Part shown: in pieces, positions 8,785 through 17,603 of the stretch
How the letters are laid out: the number at the start of each line of letters is the position of its first letter
How positions within the stretch are numbered: position 1 is the stretch's first letter
Source: an uncultured Eggerthellaceae bacterium
GTDB lineage: Bacteria > Actinomycetota > Coriobacteriia > Coriobacteriales > Eggerthellaceae
NCBI GenBank assembly: GCA_944320405.1
Contig: CALUHI010000007.1
Coordinates: 1-64,000 of the forward strand
DNA length: 64,000 bases
Direction of reading: 5' to 3'
Translations under genes and position numbers: made by a program
The notes under the pieces: generated by a model
What the model saw: only the letters and a program-made list of their open reading frames with translations
What the model was told of the DNA's origin: nothing
The model's database searches: none

Positions 8785-8904
8785 CCTCATACGCATCCCC
8801 GCACCACGCCTCCTACGCATCCTCGCGCCGTGCCGCCCACGTACCCCCGCACCATATCGCCTACGCATCCTCGCGCCGTGCCGCCTATGCATTCTCTCAC
8901 CATG
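8785..8904. repeat. Five tandem copies of a 24-bp unit upstream of dgt
   Basis: Five consecutive 24-base units (8785, 8809, 8833, 8857, 8881) follow the pattern CCTCCTACGCATCCTCGCGC plus CGTG, with a few changes each. Units 2 and 4 differ at only two positions. The array starts about 77 bases upstream of the dgt start codon, in its likely promoter region. Confidence 0.85.
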
Positions 8905-8949
8905 CCGCTCCTCATCGAAGGTGCGCCTCTGCGTAACCGGATCAACCGG

Positions 8950-9172
8950 GTTCGTTGCCGTTTTTTCACCGAAGTACGCTGGCTTTCGCCAGCACCACCA
9001 CGAGAGGAAAGGTGAAGCAGGCGCGTTTTCCCTGGTCGTCAGCGTCTTTGAAACCCGAACCCACCTGCAACCCGCATATCTCGCATCACATGCAGCGGCG
9101 TATGCGAGTCCGTCTAGCGTACTTCGGTGATTTTTCGGCATCAACGCCCTTGAACCCAGACCCATCCAGCCC
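8950..9172. repeat. Structured intergenic repeat, copy A
   Basis: This is a block related to copy B at 10603-10825. A perfect 15-bp inverted pair, TCACCGAAGTACGCT (8966-8980) and its complement (9116-9130), bounds the core. Directly inside the left arm is a small hairpin (GCTGGC TTTC GCCAGC). Both copies also share GCGTTTTCCCTGG in the core and TTCGGCATC or TCCGGCATC after the right arm. Confidence 0.75.
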
Positions 9173-9461
9173 ATCACAAAGATCAGCACCCAGAAACAAC
9201 CAGACGGGTCGAATCCCGTACGTGTCTATATGCGAATGAAACCCATTGGCTTTAAGTAACATCTCTTAAACATGGCTTAACTTTTGGCGCACATTCTCAG
9301 TGTCCTTGAGATACCATGATTGCAATTAGCAACGAGCCAGTACAGGTGCATCTAGTCGGGCGCAGCCGCTCCGACAAGTTGTCCATTGCGAGACCGACCC
9401 CTGCTCTCCTCTACCATGCCTGTAAGATCCTCGAAAACCCAAGGGGATGTCGAGGTGCGCA

Positions 9462-10487
9462 ATGGATTCCAGCCCAAAACCTGGCAACACCCGTCCTCTC
9501 CCTTCTCTGCCGCGCGTCGTTTTTGGCTTCGACACCGCTTTACAGATCCATCGATCCATCAACAAAGTCAATTTGGGGCGCGCTAGTTCGCATGTGCCAT
9601 CTACTCGTCCCCCTAAACGCGAATTACGTGAATTGTTGCAGCAGCTCTGCACCGCAAACGGACAACCTCTCTTCGACCTTCCCGTCCATCTGTTAATGGG
9701 CAGCGCTCATTTCCACGCCAACGAAGTGTCAGTTCCCCATCTGTGTCGCACGCCGCTACCGCGCAAATCGATTCGAAAACTCTCGAACGACGCCCATGTT
9801 GCCTCGGCGAACCTTGCACTCTGCCAGATCGCATCGACCACCAGCGATCTGGTGCCGCTTCTTCTTTTGCTTTGGGAAGCATGCGGAACATATTGCACTC
9901 AGCGTACGGGGTTGCTCCGATCGCAAGGCACCATCTACAATTCCACACCGCTCACATCCGTACGCGCCCTTAAAGCCTTCTGCGCACGGTGCCCTTCTCT
10001 GCGCGGTTCGCGCAAGTTATCACGCACCTTACGCTACGTCGCAGACAACTCTGCTTCGCCACGCGAAACCTCGCTGGCGCTTTTGCTGGGGCTGCCCGAA
10101 CGGCTTGGTGGCTACAACTTAGGCATCCCCCACATGAATAAGAAAGTAATCGCGACGGAGCAGGCTTTTGCCGTTTCGGGGAAGCGTTTCTTTCGATGTG
10201 ATTTATGCTGGCCGGGGCAGAAGATCGACCTCGAGTACCAGAGTCGACATAGCCATGAAGGCGAGGCGAAACGCATCGAAGACTCTCGCCGTACGAACGC
10301 TCTCGCATCAATGGGTTGGAATGTGATCGAGATGACGAACGACGAGGCGTCCAGCATTTCAACGCTCAACATCATTGCAAATTCTTTGAGAAAGGCACTT
10401 GGAAAAAGAACGCGAGCGCAGGGATACGAATTGGGAGACAAACGATTAGAGCTCTGCAAGAAACTTGGACTGATTAGCTGGTGGTAG
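9462..10487 (+). CDS. DUF559/Vsr-like nuclease-fold protein
   Basis: The C-terminal third of this 341-residue protein resembles the DUF559/very-short-patch-repair endonuclease fold. A conserved Glu in ASPRETSLALLLGLP is followed by an Asp in FRCDLCWP and an acidic-x-polar motif in IDLEYQS, then a helix and NALASMGWNVIEMT. The N-terminal part is not recognised. Such proteins are frequent orphan accessory genes in actinobacteria and their substrate is unknown. The start is ATG 9462 or 9447; the former has GAGGTG upstream. It is one of few plus-strand genes in this third of the window and lies between two direct copies of a structured repeat, which suggests insertion. Confidence 0.65.
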   Translation: MDSSPKPGNTRPLPSLPRVVFGFDTALQIHRSINKVNLGRASSHVPSTRPPKRELRELLQQLCTANGQPLFDLPVHLLMGSAHFHANEVSVPHLCRTPLPRKSIRKLSNDAHVASANLALCQIASTTSDLVPLLLLLWEACGTYCTQRTGLLRSQGTIYNSTPLTSVRALKAFCARCPSLRGSRKLSRTLRYVADNSASPRETSLALLLGLPERLGGYNLGIPHMNKKVIATEQAFAVSGKRFFRCDLCWPGQKIDLEYQSRHSHEGEAKRIEDSRRTNALASMGWNVIEMTNDEASSISTLNIIANSLRKALGKRTRAQGYELGDKRLELCKKLGLISWW

Positions 10488-11160
10488 GTTTCCGTCTCGA
10501 ACAAGGAAACAGAGCAATCGCTTCTTTCTGGAACCGGGCCAGCAAGATCGATACCAGTTCAGACTCCAAGTAAAACGCGTCTTTTGGGAACCAGGTCGGC
10601 TGCGTTCGCTGCCATTATTTCACTGAAGTACGCTGGCTTCCGCCGGCGCTGTTGGGTGAACAATAGCGAAACGGAAGCGTTTTCCCTGGCCATTGGCTCC
10701 TTTGGGATCCTAACCCGCCGAAAAACACGCATCTTGCGTCAAGAGCAGCGCCGCGCGCGGATAGGTTCAGCGTACTTCGGTGATTTTCCGGCATCGAGCC
10801 GCTTGGACTCGGGCCATCCAGGGTGCGAAAGAGGTTAATCGGCCAAAACATAACGGGATGAACGTCGATATTATCACCTTGCAGAGCGTGATAGATAAGG
10901 ACCGAAGCGCACGCAGGGCTTTAGCAATTGCAAGTGTGACAGAAGAGCACAAACACACGGAGAATTAACAGCAAGGCGGCTTACGCGCGCCTTGAGCGAA
11001 AGCAACCCCTTGGCAACGGATGACCTGCGACCCCGTTGAACGCTGCCGAAAGGGCTACCATAGACCAAGTCCAACGTTTGCATGCGCAATCGCGACGGCG
11101 CGGCGCACTCGCCCACGCCCCATCCCCATGAAACAGCGGAACCCAGAAGGAGGGCGCACT
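10488..11160. other. Intergenic region upstream of the glutaredoxin gene
   Basis: This 673-base stretch carries repeat copy B (10603-10825). The remaining 335 bases before the glutaredoxin gene contain no supported gene. A TTGAAC at about 11037 could be a -35 box for the glutaredoxin gene, but no good -10 follows it at standard spacing. Confidence 0.6.
10603..10825. repeat. Structured intergenic repeat, copy B
   Basis: This is the second copy of the block at 8950-9172, in the same orientation. It has the arms TCACTGAAGTACGCT (10620-10634) and AGCGTACTTCGGTGA (10769-10783), the inner hairpin GCTGGC/GCCGGC and the shared GCGTTTTCCCTGG. It lies on the other side of the DUF559-like gene. Confidence 0.75.
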
Positions 11161-11409
11161 ATGGCTTATCTCGAGAACCATCAGCTGTACTACAAGAAAT
11201 CATGCCCGTTTTGCCAGAAGGTGCTGCGTTTCATGGACGAGCACAAGATCACGATGGACACCCGCGACACCCTCCAGCCCGGCTATCAGAACGATCTCGT
11301 GCGCATTGGCGGCAAAAAGCAAGTCCCCTGCCTGGTGATCAACGGCAAGGCCCTCTACGAATCCGACGACATCATCGCGTATCTGAAGGAGAATTTCGTA
11401 GAGGCGTAA
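11161..11409 (+). CDS. Glutaredoxin-like protein
   Basis: This 82-residue single-domain protein has a thioredoxin fold. The redox motif CPFC is at residues 16-19, the cis-proline in KQVPCLVING and the glutathione-site-like ESDDIIAYL near the end. It probably reduces disulfides or mixed disulfides in the cytoplasm. A strong AGGAGG precedes the ATG at 11161. It stands alone on the plus strand with a bidirectional terminator after it. Confidence 0.92.
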   Translation: MAYLENHQLYYKKSCPFCQKVLRFMDEHKITMDTRDTLQPGYQNDLVRIGGKKQVPCLVINGKALYESDDIIAYLKENFVEA

Positions 11410-11434
11410 AGCTGAGAAACGAAAACCTCGCAAT

Positions 11435-11475
11435 AAAACGAGCGCCCTGCGAATTGTCTGGAGGGCGCTCGTTTT
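11435..11475. terminator. Bidirectional terminator between grx and accDA
   Basis: A perfect 14-bp stem (AAAACGAGCGCCCT and its complement) with a 13-base loop ends in A and T runs on both sides. It sits between the convergent glutaredoxin and accDA genes. Confidence 0.88.
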
Positions 11476-11515
11476 CGTTGCGGGTCGATTCAGCCAGCGA
11501 AGCGCTGGCTGTACG

Positions 11516-14017
11516 CTAGAACTTGGCGAAGCGCTCGTGGCGCTTGGCGATGAGCTCCTCGGAGGTCGCATTCTCAAGCTCGTCGAGCGCCTGGCGCACG
11601 TAAGACGCCACGTTGGCAGCCGCTTGCTCGGGGTTCTCGTGAGCAGGGCCGTCGCCTTCGCTGAGCACATCGTCGATGATGCCCATGCGGGCCACGTCCT
11701 CGGCACCCATGCGCATGACGGCCGCCGCCTCACCAGCGCGCGTGCGGTCCTTCCACAGGATGGAGGCGAAACCCTCAGGCGAAAGCACCGAGTACACCGC
11801 GTGCTCCTGCATGGCCACCTTGTCGGCCAGCGCCATCGCCAGCGCGCCGCCAGATCCACCTTCGCCCAAAAGCACGCTCACCACGGGAACGCGCAAACCG
11901 GCAAGCTCGAACAGGTTGTCGGCGATGGCGTTGCCCTGGCCGCGTTCCTCGGCCTCGGTGCCGCAGAACGCGCCCTGGGTGTCCACCAAGCACACGACCG
12001 GACGATTGAACTTCTGCGCCTGGCGCATCAGGCGGATGGTCTTGCGGTAGCCCTCCGGCTGCGGGCAGCCGAAGTTGCGGCGGATGCGCTCCTTCAGGTC
12101 GGTGCCCTTCTCCTGCGCAAGGATGGTCACCGGACGGCCGGCTATCCAACCGATGCCGCCCACGATGGCGCCGTCATCGCCAAATGCACGGTCGCCGTGC
12201 AGCTCGATGAAGCCGTCCACCATGTGATTGATGTACGTGAGCGACGTGGGACGATGCGTGTTGCGTGCCAGCTGCACGTGGTTCCACGCCTCCTGCGCTG
12301 CATCGGCGGTAGGAACGTGGGACTGCTCGGCAGGGCTGGCCTCGCCCAGAAGCGATCCGTCCTCGGCGTTGAAGCCGCCGGCAGCCACCGCGCGCTCAAT
12401 GCGCTTGTCGGCCGACGAACCCCCGAACAACGGGAACGCGAAGCGGGGCTTTTCCGCGGGCTCGGCAGGAAGCTCCACCAGGAACAGGCCGTAGGTGATG
12501 GAGTTGTAAGTGCCGGTGCCTTCTTCCAGGTTCGCGCGCACCGAGTCGTAGTCCACGATAAGCGCACGGTCGCCCGGCTTGGGGTCGGCAGGCAAGCAGG
12601 CGGACGCGTGCAGCGCCAACAAATGCGCCAAACGCGCGCGAAGCTCCTCACGCGGCACAACGGCATCGATCAAGCCGTGCTGCAGCGCGAACTCTGCGGT
12701 CTGGAAGCCTTCGGGAAGCTCTTGCTTGATGGTGTCGCGGATGACGCGCTGGCCGGCGAAGCCGATGAGCGCCTTGGGCTCCGACAGAATGATGTCGCCC
12801 TGCATGGCAAACGATGCAGTCACACCACCCGTGGTGGGATCGGTGTGCACCACGATGTAGAGCAGCCCCGCCGCGCTGTGGCGTTCAACCGCGCACGACA
12901 CCTTCGCCATCTGCATGAGGGACATCAGGCCCTCCTGCATGCGGGCACCGCCCGACGCGGTAAAGATAACTACCGGCAGGCGCTCCTCGGTGGCACGGTC
13001 GAACAGACGCGAAACGCGCTCACCCACCACGGTGCCCATGGAGCCCATCAAGAACGTGGAGTCCATCACGCCGAGCGCCAGCTTCAGGCCCGCGATGGAG
13101 CCCGAACCCGTGCGAACCGCTTCCTCCAGGCACGTCTTTTCGCGCAGCGACTCGATCTTCTCGAGATAGCCCGGGAATTCCAGCGGATCGCGCTCCACCA
13201 GGCCCATGTCCCATTCTTCAAAGGTACCCGCATCCAGCAAGTCGGCGATGCGCTCGTCGGAAGTCATGCGGAAGTAGCCGCCGCACTGGGGGCACACGTA
13301 ATGGCCGGCCGCCAGGCCCGCGCCATCGAACGTCAGGCCGCAATGGCGGCAGACGCGCCAGTCCTCTTCGTCGGGAACCGTACGCTCGGTGGTGCACAGC
13401 ACCCACCCGAACCCGATGGGATCATCCGACATCGGCTTGAACACGCGCACGCCGCGCTTCTCGGCGCGGGCGAGGAAGATGTCCACGTCGGCCAAGGGAA
13501 GCGCCTCCCCCGCCAAAAGGATGGTGGTCGCGCCGCATTCGCGCGCAGCCTCAAGCACCGCGTATCCGTTGCAGAACAGGTCGTCGGAATAGCGCTCGCC
13601 CAGATTGACTGTACCATCGGCGTCGCGCAGGTTCAGGTCGAAGCGCTTCTCCTTGGTGAGCGGCGCCCAGACCGAAAAGCCCGACTCCTTCGCATCGACG
13701 ATGAGGTCGCGCGCCAGCTTGCCACGCGCCATCACCAGCACGCGGGGACGCAGGTCGGCCGCCTCCTCGGTGTCGTCGGGAACCGCCTTGGCAGCAACCT
13801 GCTTCTCGAGGTACTCCGACACGTTGGACGCATCCACCGCGTTGGGCGCGGCGGCCTTGCCGAACGCCTCCTGCGCCAAACGCGACAGGCGGTACGCCAC
13901 GCCGGAAGGCTCCATGGCCTCCTGAGCGGGCTCTGCCGCAACGGGCGCCGACTCTTCCTCGGAGACGAAGTGGCCCTCGGCCGAGAAGGTGATGTAGTCT
14001 TGCTTCTTGGGTTTCAT
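11516..14017 (-). CDS. accDA: Fused acetyl-CoA carboxylase carboxyltransferase (AccD-AccA) with biotin-carboxylase-like N-terminal remnant
   Basis: This 833-residue protein joins both carboxyltransferase subunits, which transfer CO2 from carboxybiotin to acetyl-CoA. Residues 223-245 form the AccD zinc ribbon (CRHC and CPQC). AccD follows to about 500, with the FTASGGARMQEG and HTDPTTGGVTASFA runs. AccA covers about 560-820 (FIELHGDRAFGDD, PEGYRKTIRLM, GEGGSGGALA). Residues 91-195 look like a degenerate biotin-carboxylase N-terminal domain (PRVLVMARGKLARDLI matches the ANRGEIA region) with no ATP-grasp after it. It is the last gene of the fab cluster; accB and accC are absent here. Confidence 0.93.
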   Translation of the reverse strand: MKPKKQDYITFSAEGHFVSEEESAPVAAEPAQEAMEPSGVAYRLSRLAQEAFGKAAAPNAVDASNVSEYLEKQVAAKAVPDDTEEAADLRPRVLVMARGKLARDLIVDAKESGFSVWAPLTKEKRFDLNLRDADGTVNLGERYSDDLFCNGYAVLEAARECGATTILLAGEALPLADVDIFLARAEKRGVRVFKPMSDDPIGFGWVLCTTERTVPDEEDWRVCRHCGLTFDGAGLAAGHYVCPQCGGYFRMTSDERIADLLDAGTFEEWDMGLVERDPLEFPGYLEKIESLREKTCLEEAVRTGSGSIAGLKLALGVMDSTFLMGSMGTVVGERVSRLFDRATEERLPVVIFTASGGARMQEGLMSLMQMAKVSCAVERHSAAGLLYIVVHTDPTTGGVTASFAMQGDIILSEPKALIGFAGQRVIRDTIKQELPEGFQTAEFALQHGLIDAVVPREELRARLAHLLALHASACLPADPKPGDRALIVDYDSVRANLEEGTGTYNSITYGLFLVELPAEPAEKPRFAFPLFGGSSADKRIERAVAAGGFNAEDGSLLGEASPAEQSHVPTADAAQEAWNHVQLARNTHRPTSLTYINHMVDGFIELHGDRAFGDDGAIVGGIGWIAGRPVTILAQEKGTDLKERIRRNFGCPQPEGYRKTIRLMRQAQKFNRPVVCLVDTQGAFCGTEAEERGQGNAIADNLFELAGLRVPVVSVLLGEGGSGGALAMALADKVAMQEHAVYSVLSPEGFASILWKDRTRAGEAAAVMRMGAEDVARMGIIDDVLSEGDGPAHENPEQAAANVASYVRQALDELENATSEELIAKRHERFAKF

Positions 14018-14055
14018 ACGAGGCTTCCTTTACTCCCCTCGCCCTTTGCCGGGCG

Positions 14056-14517
14056 CTAGGCGTTCTGCGTGTCCTTGGCGCTTGCCAAAACGTATTTTTG
14101 CGTGGCGGATGCGCACAGCTGGCCATCGACGCTAGCCTCGACCTCGGCCACGCACAGGCGCGAAGACGCCTTCACGATGGTCGCCTTGAGATCGAGCGTC
14201 TCGCCCGGGGCCACCTGGCGACGGAACTTCGCTTTGTCGATGCCCGTCAGAAAGCCAAGCGCGCCCTCGGCGCCGCGGTCCACCAGCAGGCAGAACGATG
14301 CGGCCTGCGCGAGCGCCTCCATGATGATAACGCCCGGCAGCACCGGATGCTCGGGGAAATGGCCCTTGAACAGCGAAAGCTCGGGGTCGACGTCAAGCTG
14401 GGCATGGATGGAAACGCCCGGCTCGCACGCAACAACGCGCGTGACCCACACGAACGGATCGCGATGCGGCAGAACCGCCTCCACCGCATCTTTCCCACAA
14501 GGATAGGTGAAATCCAT
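14056..14517 (-). CDS. fabZ: 3-hydroxyacyl-ACP dehydratase FabZ
   Basis: FabZ removes water from 3-hydroxyacyl-ACP in fatty-acid elongation. The 153-residue hot-dog-fold protein shows LPHRDPFVWVTRV near the start, GHFPEHPVLPGVIIMEALAQ with the catalytic His, and the Glu of the active-site helix. The ATG at 14517 lies 3 bases after the fabF stop. It ends in TAG, with 38 bases before accDA. Start and length are normal for the family. Confidence 0.96.
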   Translation of the reverse strand: MDFTYPCGKDAVEAVLPHRDPFVWVTRVVACEPGVSIHAQLDVDPELSLFKGHFPEHPVLPGVIIMEALAQAASFCLLVDRGAEGALGFLTGIDKAKFRRQVAPGETLDLKATIVKASSRLCVAEVEASVDGQLCASATQKYVLASAKDTQNA

Positions 14518-14520
14518 GAT

Positions 14521-15843
14521 CTACTCCTCGAACGGCGAAATTGCCAGACATGCATTGTGTCCGCCAAAGCCCAGGCTGTTGGACAGGGCGACCTTCTGCC
14601 TGTAGCCGGAGATCGGCTCGGTTGCCACCGCGACGGCGCAATCCGGGTCGGGTTCGGCGAAGCCGCAAGTGGGAGGCACGCAATCGTTGGCAACGGAAAG
14701 CGCCGTGATGATGGCCTCCAGCGCGCCGGCAGCACCCAGCGTGTGGCCGATGGAGCCCTTGACCGAGGTCACGGGAACCTTCGAGCCAGCCTCTTCGCCG
14801 CACAGGGCGATGAGCGCGTGAGATTCAGTGGAGTCATTGGCCGGGGTGCCAGTGCCATGGGCGTTCAGATGACCCAGGTCAGCAGGCGTGAACCCGCCTT
14901 CTGCCAGCGCCTGCTCCATGGCGCGGCGGATGCCTTCGCCATCGGGAGACGGCGCCGTCATGTGGTAGGCGTCGCCCGTCACGCCGTAGCCAGTGATCTC
15001 GGCCACGATGTTGGCACCGCGCGCCAACGCGTGCTCAAGCGACTCGAGCACAACCGCGCCCGCGCCCTCACCGGCAACGAAGCCCGCACGACGCGCGTCA
15101 AACGGCAGCGAGGCGCACTGCGGATCCTCGGCCTTGGTGAGCGCACTCAGGTTGGTGAAGCCCGCGATGCAAATGGGAGAAATGCTCTCCTCGGTGCCAC
15201 CTGCCAGCGCCACGTCGGTGTAGCCGTGGCGGATGTCACGCAGCGCGGTGCCGATGCTGTTGGCACCTGTGGCACACGCCGTCACGATGTCGAGGCACTC
15301 GCCCTTCATCCCGTAGCGGATGGCCAGCGTACCTGCAGCGATGTTGCCGATCATCGTGGGAACGAACAGCGGGTTCACGCGCTTGGGGCCTTTCTCCAAA
15401 AGCGTGGTGAAACCGCTTTGCAGCTCATCGATGCCGCCGATGCCCGAGCCGAACAGGATGGACACGCGGGTGGGGTCTTCATCCTCCATGTTCAGGCCCG
15501 CCATCTCGATTGCCTCGTCAGACGCAGCGATGGCGTACTGCACGAAGCGCTCGAAGCGACGCGCTTCCTTCTTGGTCATGCCGTGCTCAACAGGGTCGAA
15601 CCCGCGCACCTCGGCAGCATTGTGCACATCGTAGTCGGTCGTGTCGAAGCGCTCGATAGGGCCGATGCAGCACTTCTTGCCGTACACGGCGTCCCACAGC
15701 GCCGGAATGCCGACACCCGCCGGCGAAACCGCGCCCATGCCCGTGATGACCACGCGGTGCGTGCCATCGGGGCGGCGCGTCTGGATGCTGCTGGGATCCG
15801 CAGGCGCGGTGCCCGTCAGATTGAATGCGGTTTGCTCGCTCAT
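14521..15843 (-). CDS. fabF: 3-oxoacyl-ACP synthase II FabF
   Basis: FabF condenses malonyl-ACP with acyl-ACP. The 440-residue thiolase-fold protein has VVITGMGAVSPAG at about residue 30, the nucleophile region DIVTACATGANSIG, and the two catalytic histidines in NAHGTGTPAND and VKGSIGHTLGAAG. The ATG at 15843 overlaps the fabG stop (ATGA). About 25 residues precede the usual start, a slightly long N terminus. Confidence 0.96.
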   Translation of the reverse strand: MSEQTAFNLTGTAPADPSSIQTRRPDGTHRVVITGMGAVSPAGVGIPALWDAVYGKKCCIGPIERFDTTDYDVHNAAEVRGFDPVEHGMTKKEARRFERFVQYAIAASDEAIEMAGLNMEDEDPTRVSILFGSGIGGIDELQSGFTTLLEKGPKRVNPLFVPTMIGNIAAGTLAIRYGMKGECLDIVTACATGANSIGTALRDIRHGYTDVALAGGTEESISPICIAGFTNLSALTKAEDPQCASLPFDARRAGFVAGEGAGAVVLESLEHALARGANIVAEITGYGVTGDAYHMTAPSPDGEGIRRAMEQALAEGGFTPADLGHLNAHGTGTPANDSTESHALIALCGEEAGSKVPVTSVKGSIGHTLGAAGALEAIITALSVANDCVPPTCGFAEPDPDCAVAVATEPISGYRQKVALSNSLGFGGHNACLAISPFEE

Positions 15844-16610
15844 AGCGACATACCTCCGTCGATGCAGATGACCTGTCCAGTAATGTAGCCGGAACCTTCG
15901 CTTGCCAGGAAGCGGACCAGCGCCGCCACCTCTTCCGCCGTGCCGAAGCGCTTTGCGGCGATGCGCTCGCCGATGGCCGCGCGCTGCTTTTCAGAAAGCG
16001 CATCGGTCATGTCGGTTTCGATGAATCCGGGCGCAACGGCGTTGCAGGTGATGTTGCGGCCTGCCAGCTCACGCGCGATGGACTTCGTCAGGCCGATCAC
16101 GCCCGCCTTCGAGGCCGCGTAGTTCGCCTGACCAGCATTGCCGGACACGCCCACCACGCTGCTCATGTTGACGATGCGGCCGTAACGCTGCTTCATCATG
16201 CGCTGAGCGGCAGCGCGGCAGCAATTGAACGTGCCCTTCAGGTTCACGCCGATGACCGCGTCGAAGTCCTCGTCCTTCATGCGGGCAAGCAGCCCGTCAC
16301 GAGTGATGCCGGCGTTGTTCACCAGCACGTCGATGCGGCCGAACTCCTCAAACGCCGCCTCGATCAGGTCTTTCGCCTGATCCGGATCGGCCACGTTCGC
16401 CACGCGAGCGATGGCTTTCACGCCATGGGCGGCAGAAAGCTCCTCGGCCAGGGCGGTGACAGCCTCAAGGCCCGATTCACTGGAGCAGTTGACGCACACG
16501 TCGTAGCCGGCACCCGCCAGTTTCTCGGCGATGGCGCGGCCGATGCCGCGGCTCGAGCCGGTAACGACTGCCGCGCGACGCGGCTTTTGGGTTTCGGTGC
16601 TAGCAGCCAT
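15840..16610 (-). CDS. fabG: 3-oxoacyl-ACP reductase FabG
   Basis: FabG is an NADPH-dependent short-chain dehydrogenase that reduces 3-oxoacyl-ACP. The 256-residue protein has the cofactor motif TGSSRGIGRAIA at about 17-28, NNAGITRDGLL, the catalytic Ser in NMSSVVGVSG, and YAASKAG carrying Tyr and Lys. The TGA stop is shared with the fabF start. Only 3 bases separate it from fabD upstream. Confidence 0.97.
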   Translation of the reverse strand: MAASTETQKPRRAAVVTGSSRGIGRAIAEKLAGAGYDVCVNCSSESGLEAVTALAEELSAAHGVKAIARVANVADPDQAKDLIEAAFEEFGRIDVLVNNAGITRDGLLARMKDEDFDAVIGVNLKGTFNCCRAAAQRMMKQRYGRIVNMSSVVGVSGNAGQANYAASKAGVIGLTKSIARELAGRNITCNAVAPGFIETDMTDALSEKQRAAIGERIAAKRFGTAEEVAALVRFLASEGSGYITGQVICIDGGMSL

Positions 16611-16613
16611 CGG

Positions 16614-17591
16614 CTACTCCCTTCCCGCTGCGCCGTAGGTTTCGACGCAGGCGTTGAAGCTGGATTCGTTTTGGACGCATTCGCGCGGAAGCTCCTTGTC
16701 GATGCGCTTGACAAGGTTTGCCAGCACGCCGCCGAAGCCCACCTCGACAAATGCGCCAGCGCCGGCATCCGCCAGGTTGCGCACGCACTGCACGAAACGC
16801 ACCGGATGCGTCATCTGAAGCGCCAGGTGCTCGCGGGCAGCTGCCGCGCTCAGCGGTGCGGCGTCCACGTTGCAGATAAGCGGAATGCGCGGCTCGGAGA
16901 ACGACACGCCTTCCATATAAGCGGCCAGGCCCTCGGCGGCCTCGGCCATCAGCGGGCTGTGGAACGCGCCGGAGGTCTTCAAGCGCGATGCGCGCTTGCC
17001 CATGGCGGCCCACTCTTCCTCGGCGCGCGCGATGGCCTCGAGCTCGCCAGAGATGACCACCTGGCCAGGGCTGTTGTAGTTCGCCGGAACAAGCACCTGA
17101 CCCTGGGCGCAGCGCTCGCAGAGCTCCTCGACCTCTTCGTCGGTGCCCTTGAGCAGCGCGCTCATGGCGCCGGGGTGTGCATCGGCGGCCTCGGCCATAA
17201 GATCGGTGCGGCGGCGAACCAGGGCAAACGTCTCTTCGTCAGAAAGCATGCCTGCAACAGCAAGCGCACCGATCTGCCCCAGCGAAAAGCCCAGCACAGC
17301 AGCCGGGTTCACACCGCGCGCTTCAAGCGCATGCGCAATGCCCACCGAAAGCGCGCACAGCGCCGGCTGCGCGAAGCGCGTGTCGTTGATGCGCTCGGCA
17401 TCATCGGAGCACACGAGGTCGGCCACGTCGAAGCCAAACGCCTTGGAAGCGCACTCAAACGCCGCAGCGACCTCGGGAACGCCCAGAAGGTCGGCGCCCA
17501 TGCCTGGCTTCTGCGACCCCTGGCCCGACAGCATGAACACGATGCCGCCGGAAGGAAGCGAAAGGGAGGTGCCCATCGTGGAATCGGCCAT
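16614..17591 (-). CDS. fabD: Malonyl-CoA:ACP transacylase FabD
   Basis: FabD loads malonate onto ACP. The 325-residue protein shows FMLSGQGSQKPGMG near residue 20, the nucleophilic serine in LGFSLGQIGAL at about 100-110, the histidine in SGAFHSPLM, and NVDAAPLSAA near the C terminus. The ATG at 17591 lies 12 bases after fabK. It ends in TAG. Confidence 0.96.
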   Translation of the reverse strand: MADSTMGTSLSLPSGGIVFMLSGQGSQKPGMGADLLGVPEVAAAFECASKAFGFDVADLVCSDDAERINDTRFAQPALCALSVGIAHALEARGVNPAAVLGFSLGQIGALAVAGMLSDEETFALVRRRTDLMAEAADAHPGAMSALLKGTDEEVEELCERCAQGQVLVPANYNSPGQVVISGELEAIARAEEEWAAMGKRASRLKTSGAFHSPLMAEAAEGLAAYMEGVSFSEPRIPLICNVDAAPLSAAAAREHLALQMTHPVRFVQCVRNLADAGAGAFVEVGFGGVLANLVKRIDKELPRECVQNESSFNACVETYGAAGRE

Positions 17592-17603
17592 GGCGGCGCT
17601 CCC

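Larger units (their letters stand above)
8709..9461. other. Intergenic region between dgt and the DUF559-like gene
   Basis: This 753-base stretch holds no gene I can support. It contains a 24-bp tandem repeat (8785-8904) and one copy of a structured intergenic repeat (8950-9172). The rest, 9173-9461, shows no recognisable coding or RNA feature. Open frames here are artefacts of the repeats. Confidence 0.7.

Noticed and set aside
8785-8904. A CRISPR array
   Set aside because: The 24-bp units are directly contiguous with no spacers and no cas genes are near; it is a simple tandem repeat.
8293-9189. A 298-codon minus-strand frame with Arg/Gly repeats
   Set aside because: It overlaps dgt in another frame and its repeats simply translate the 24-bp tandem array.
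11537-14059. An 840-codon plus-strand open frame antisense to accDA
   Set aside because: It is the shadow frame of a high-GC gene with recognised domains on the other strand; the translation has no family similarity and no ribosome site.
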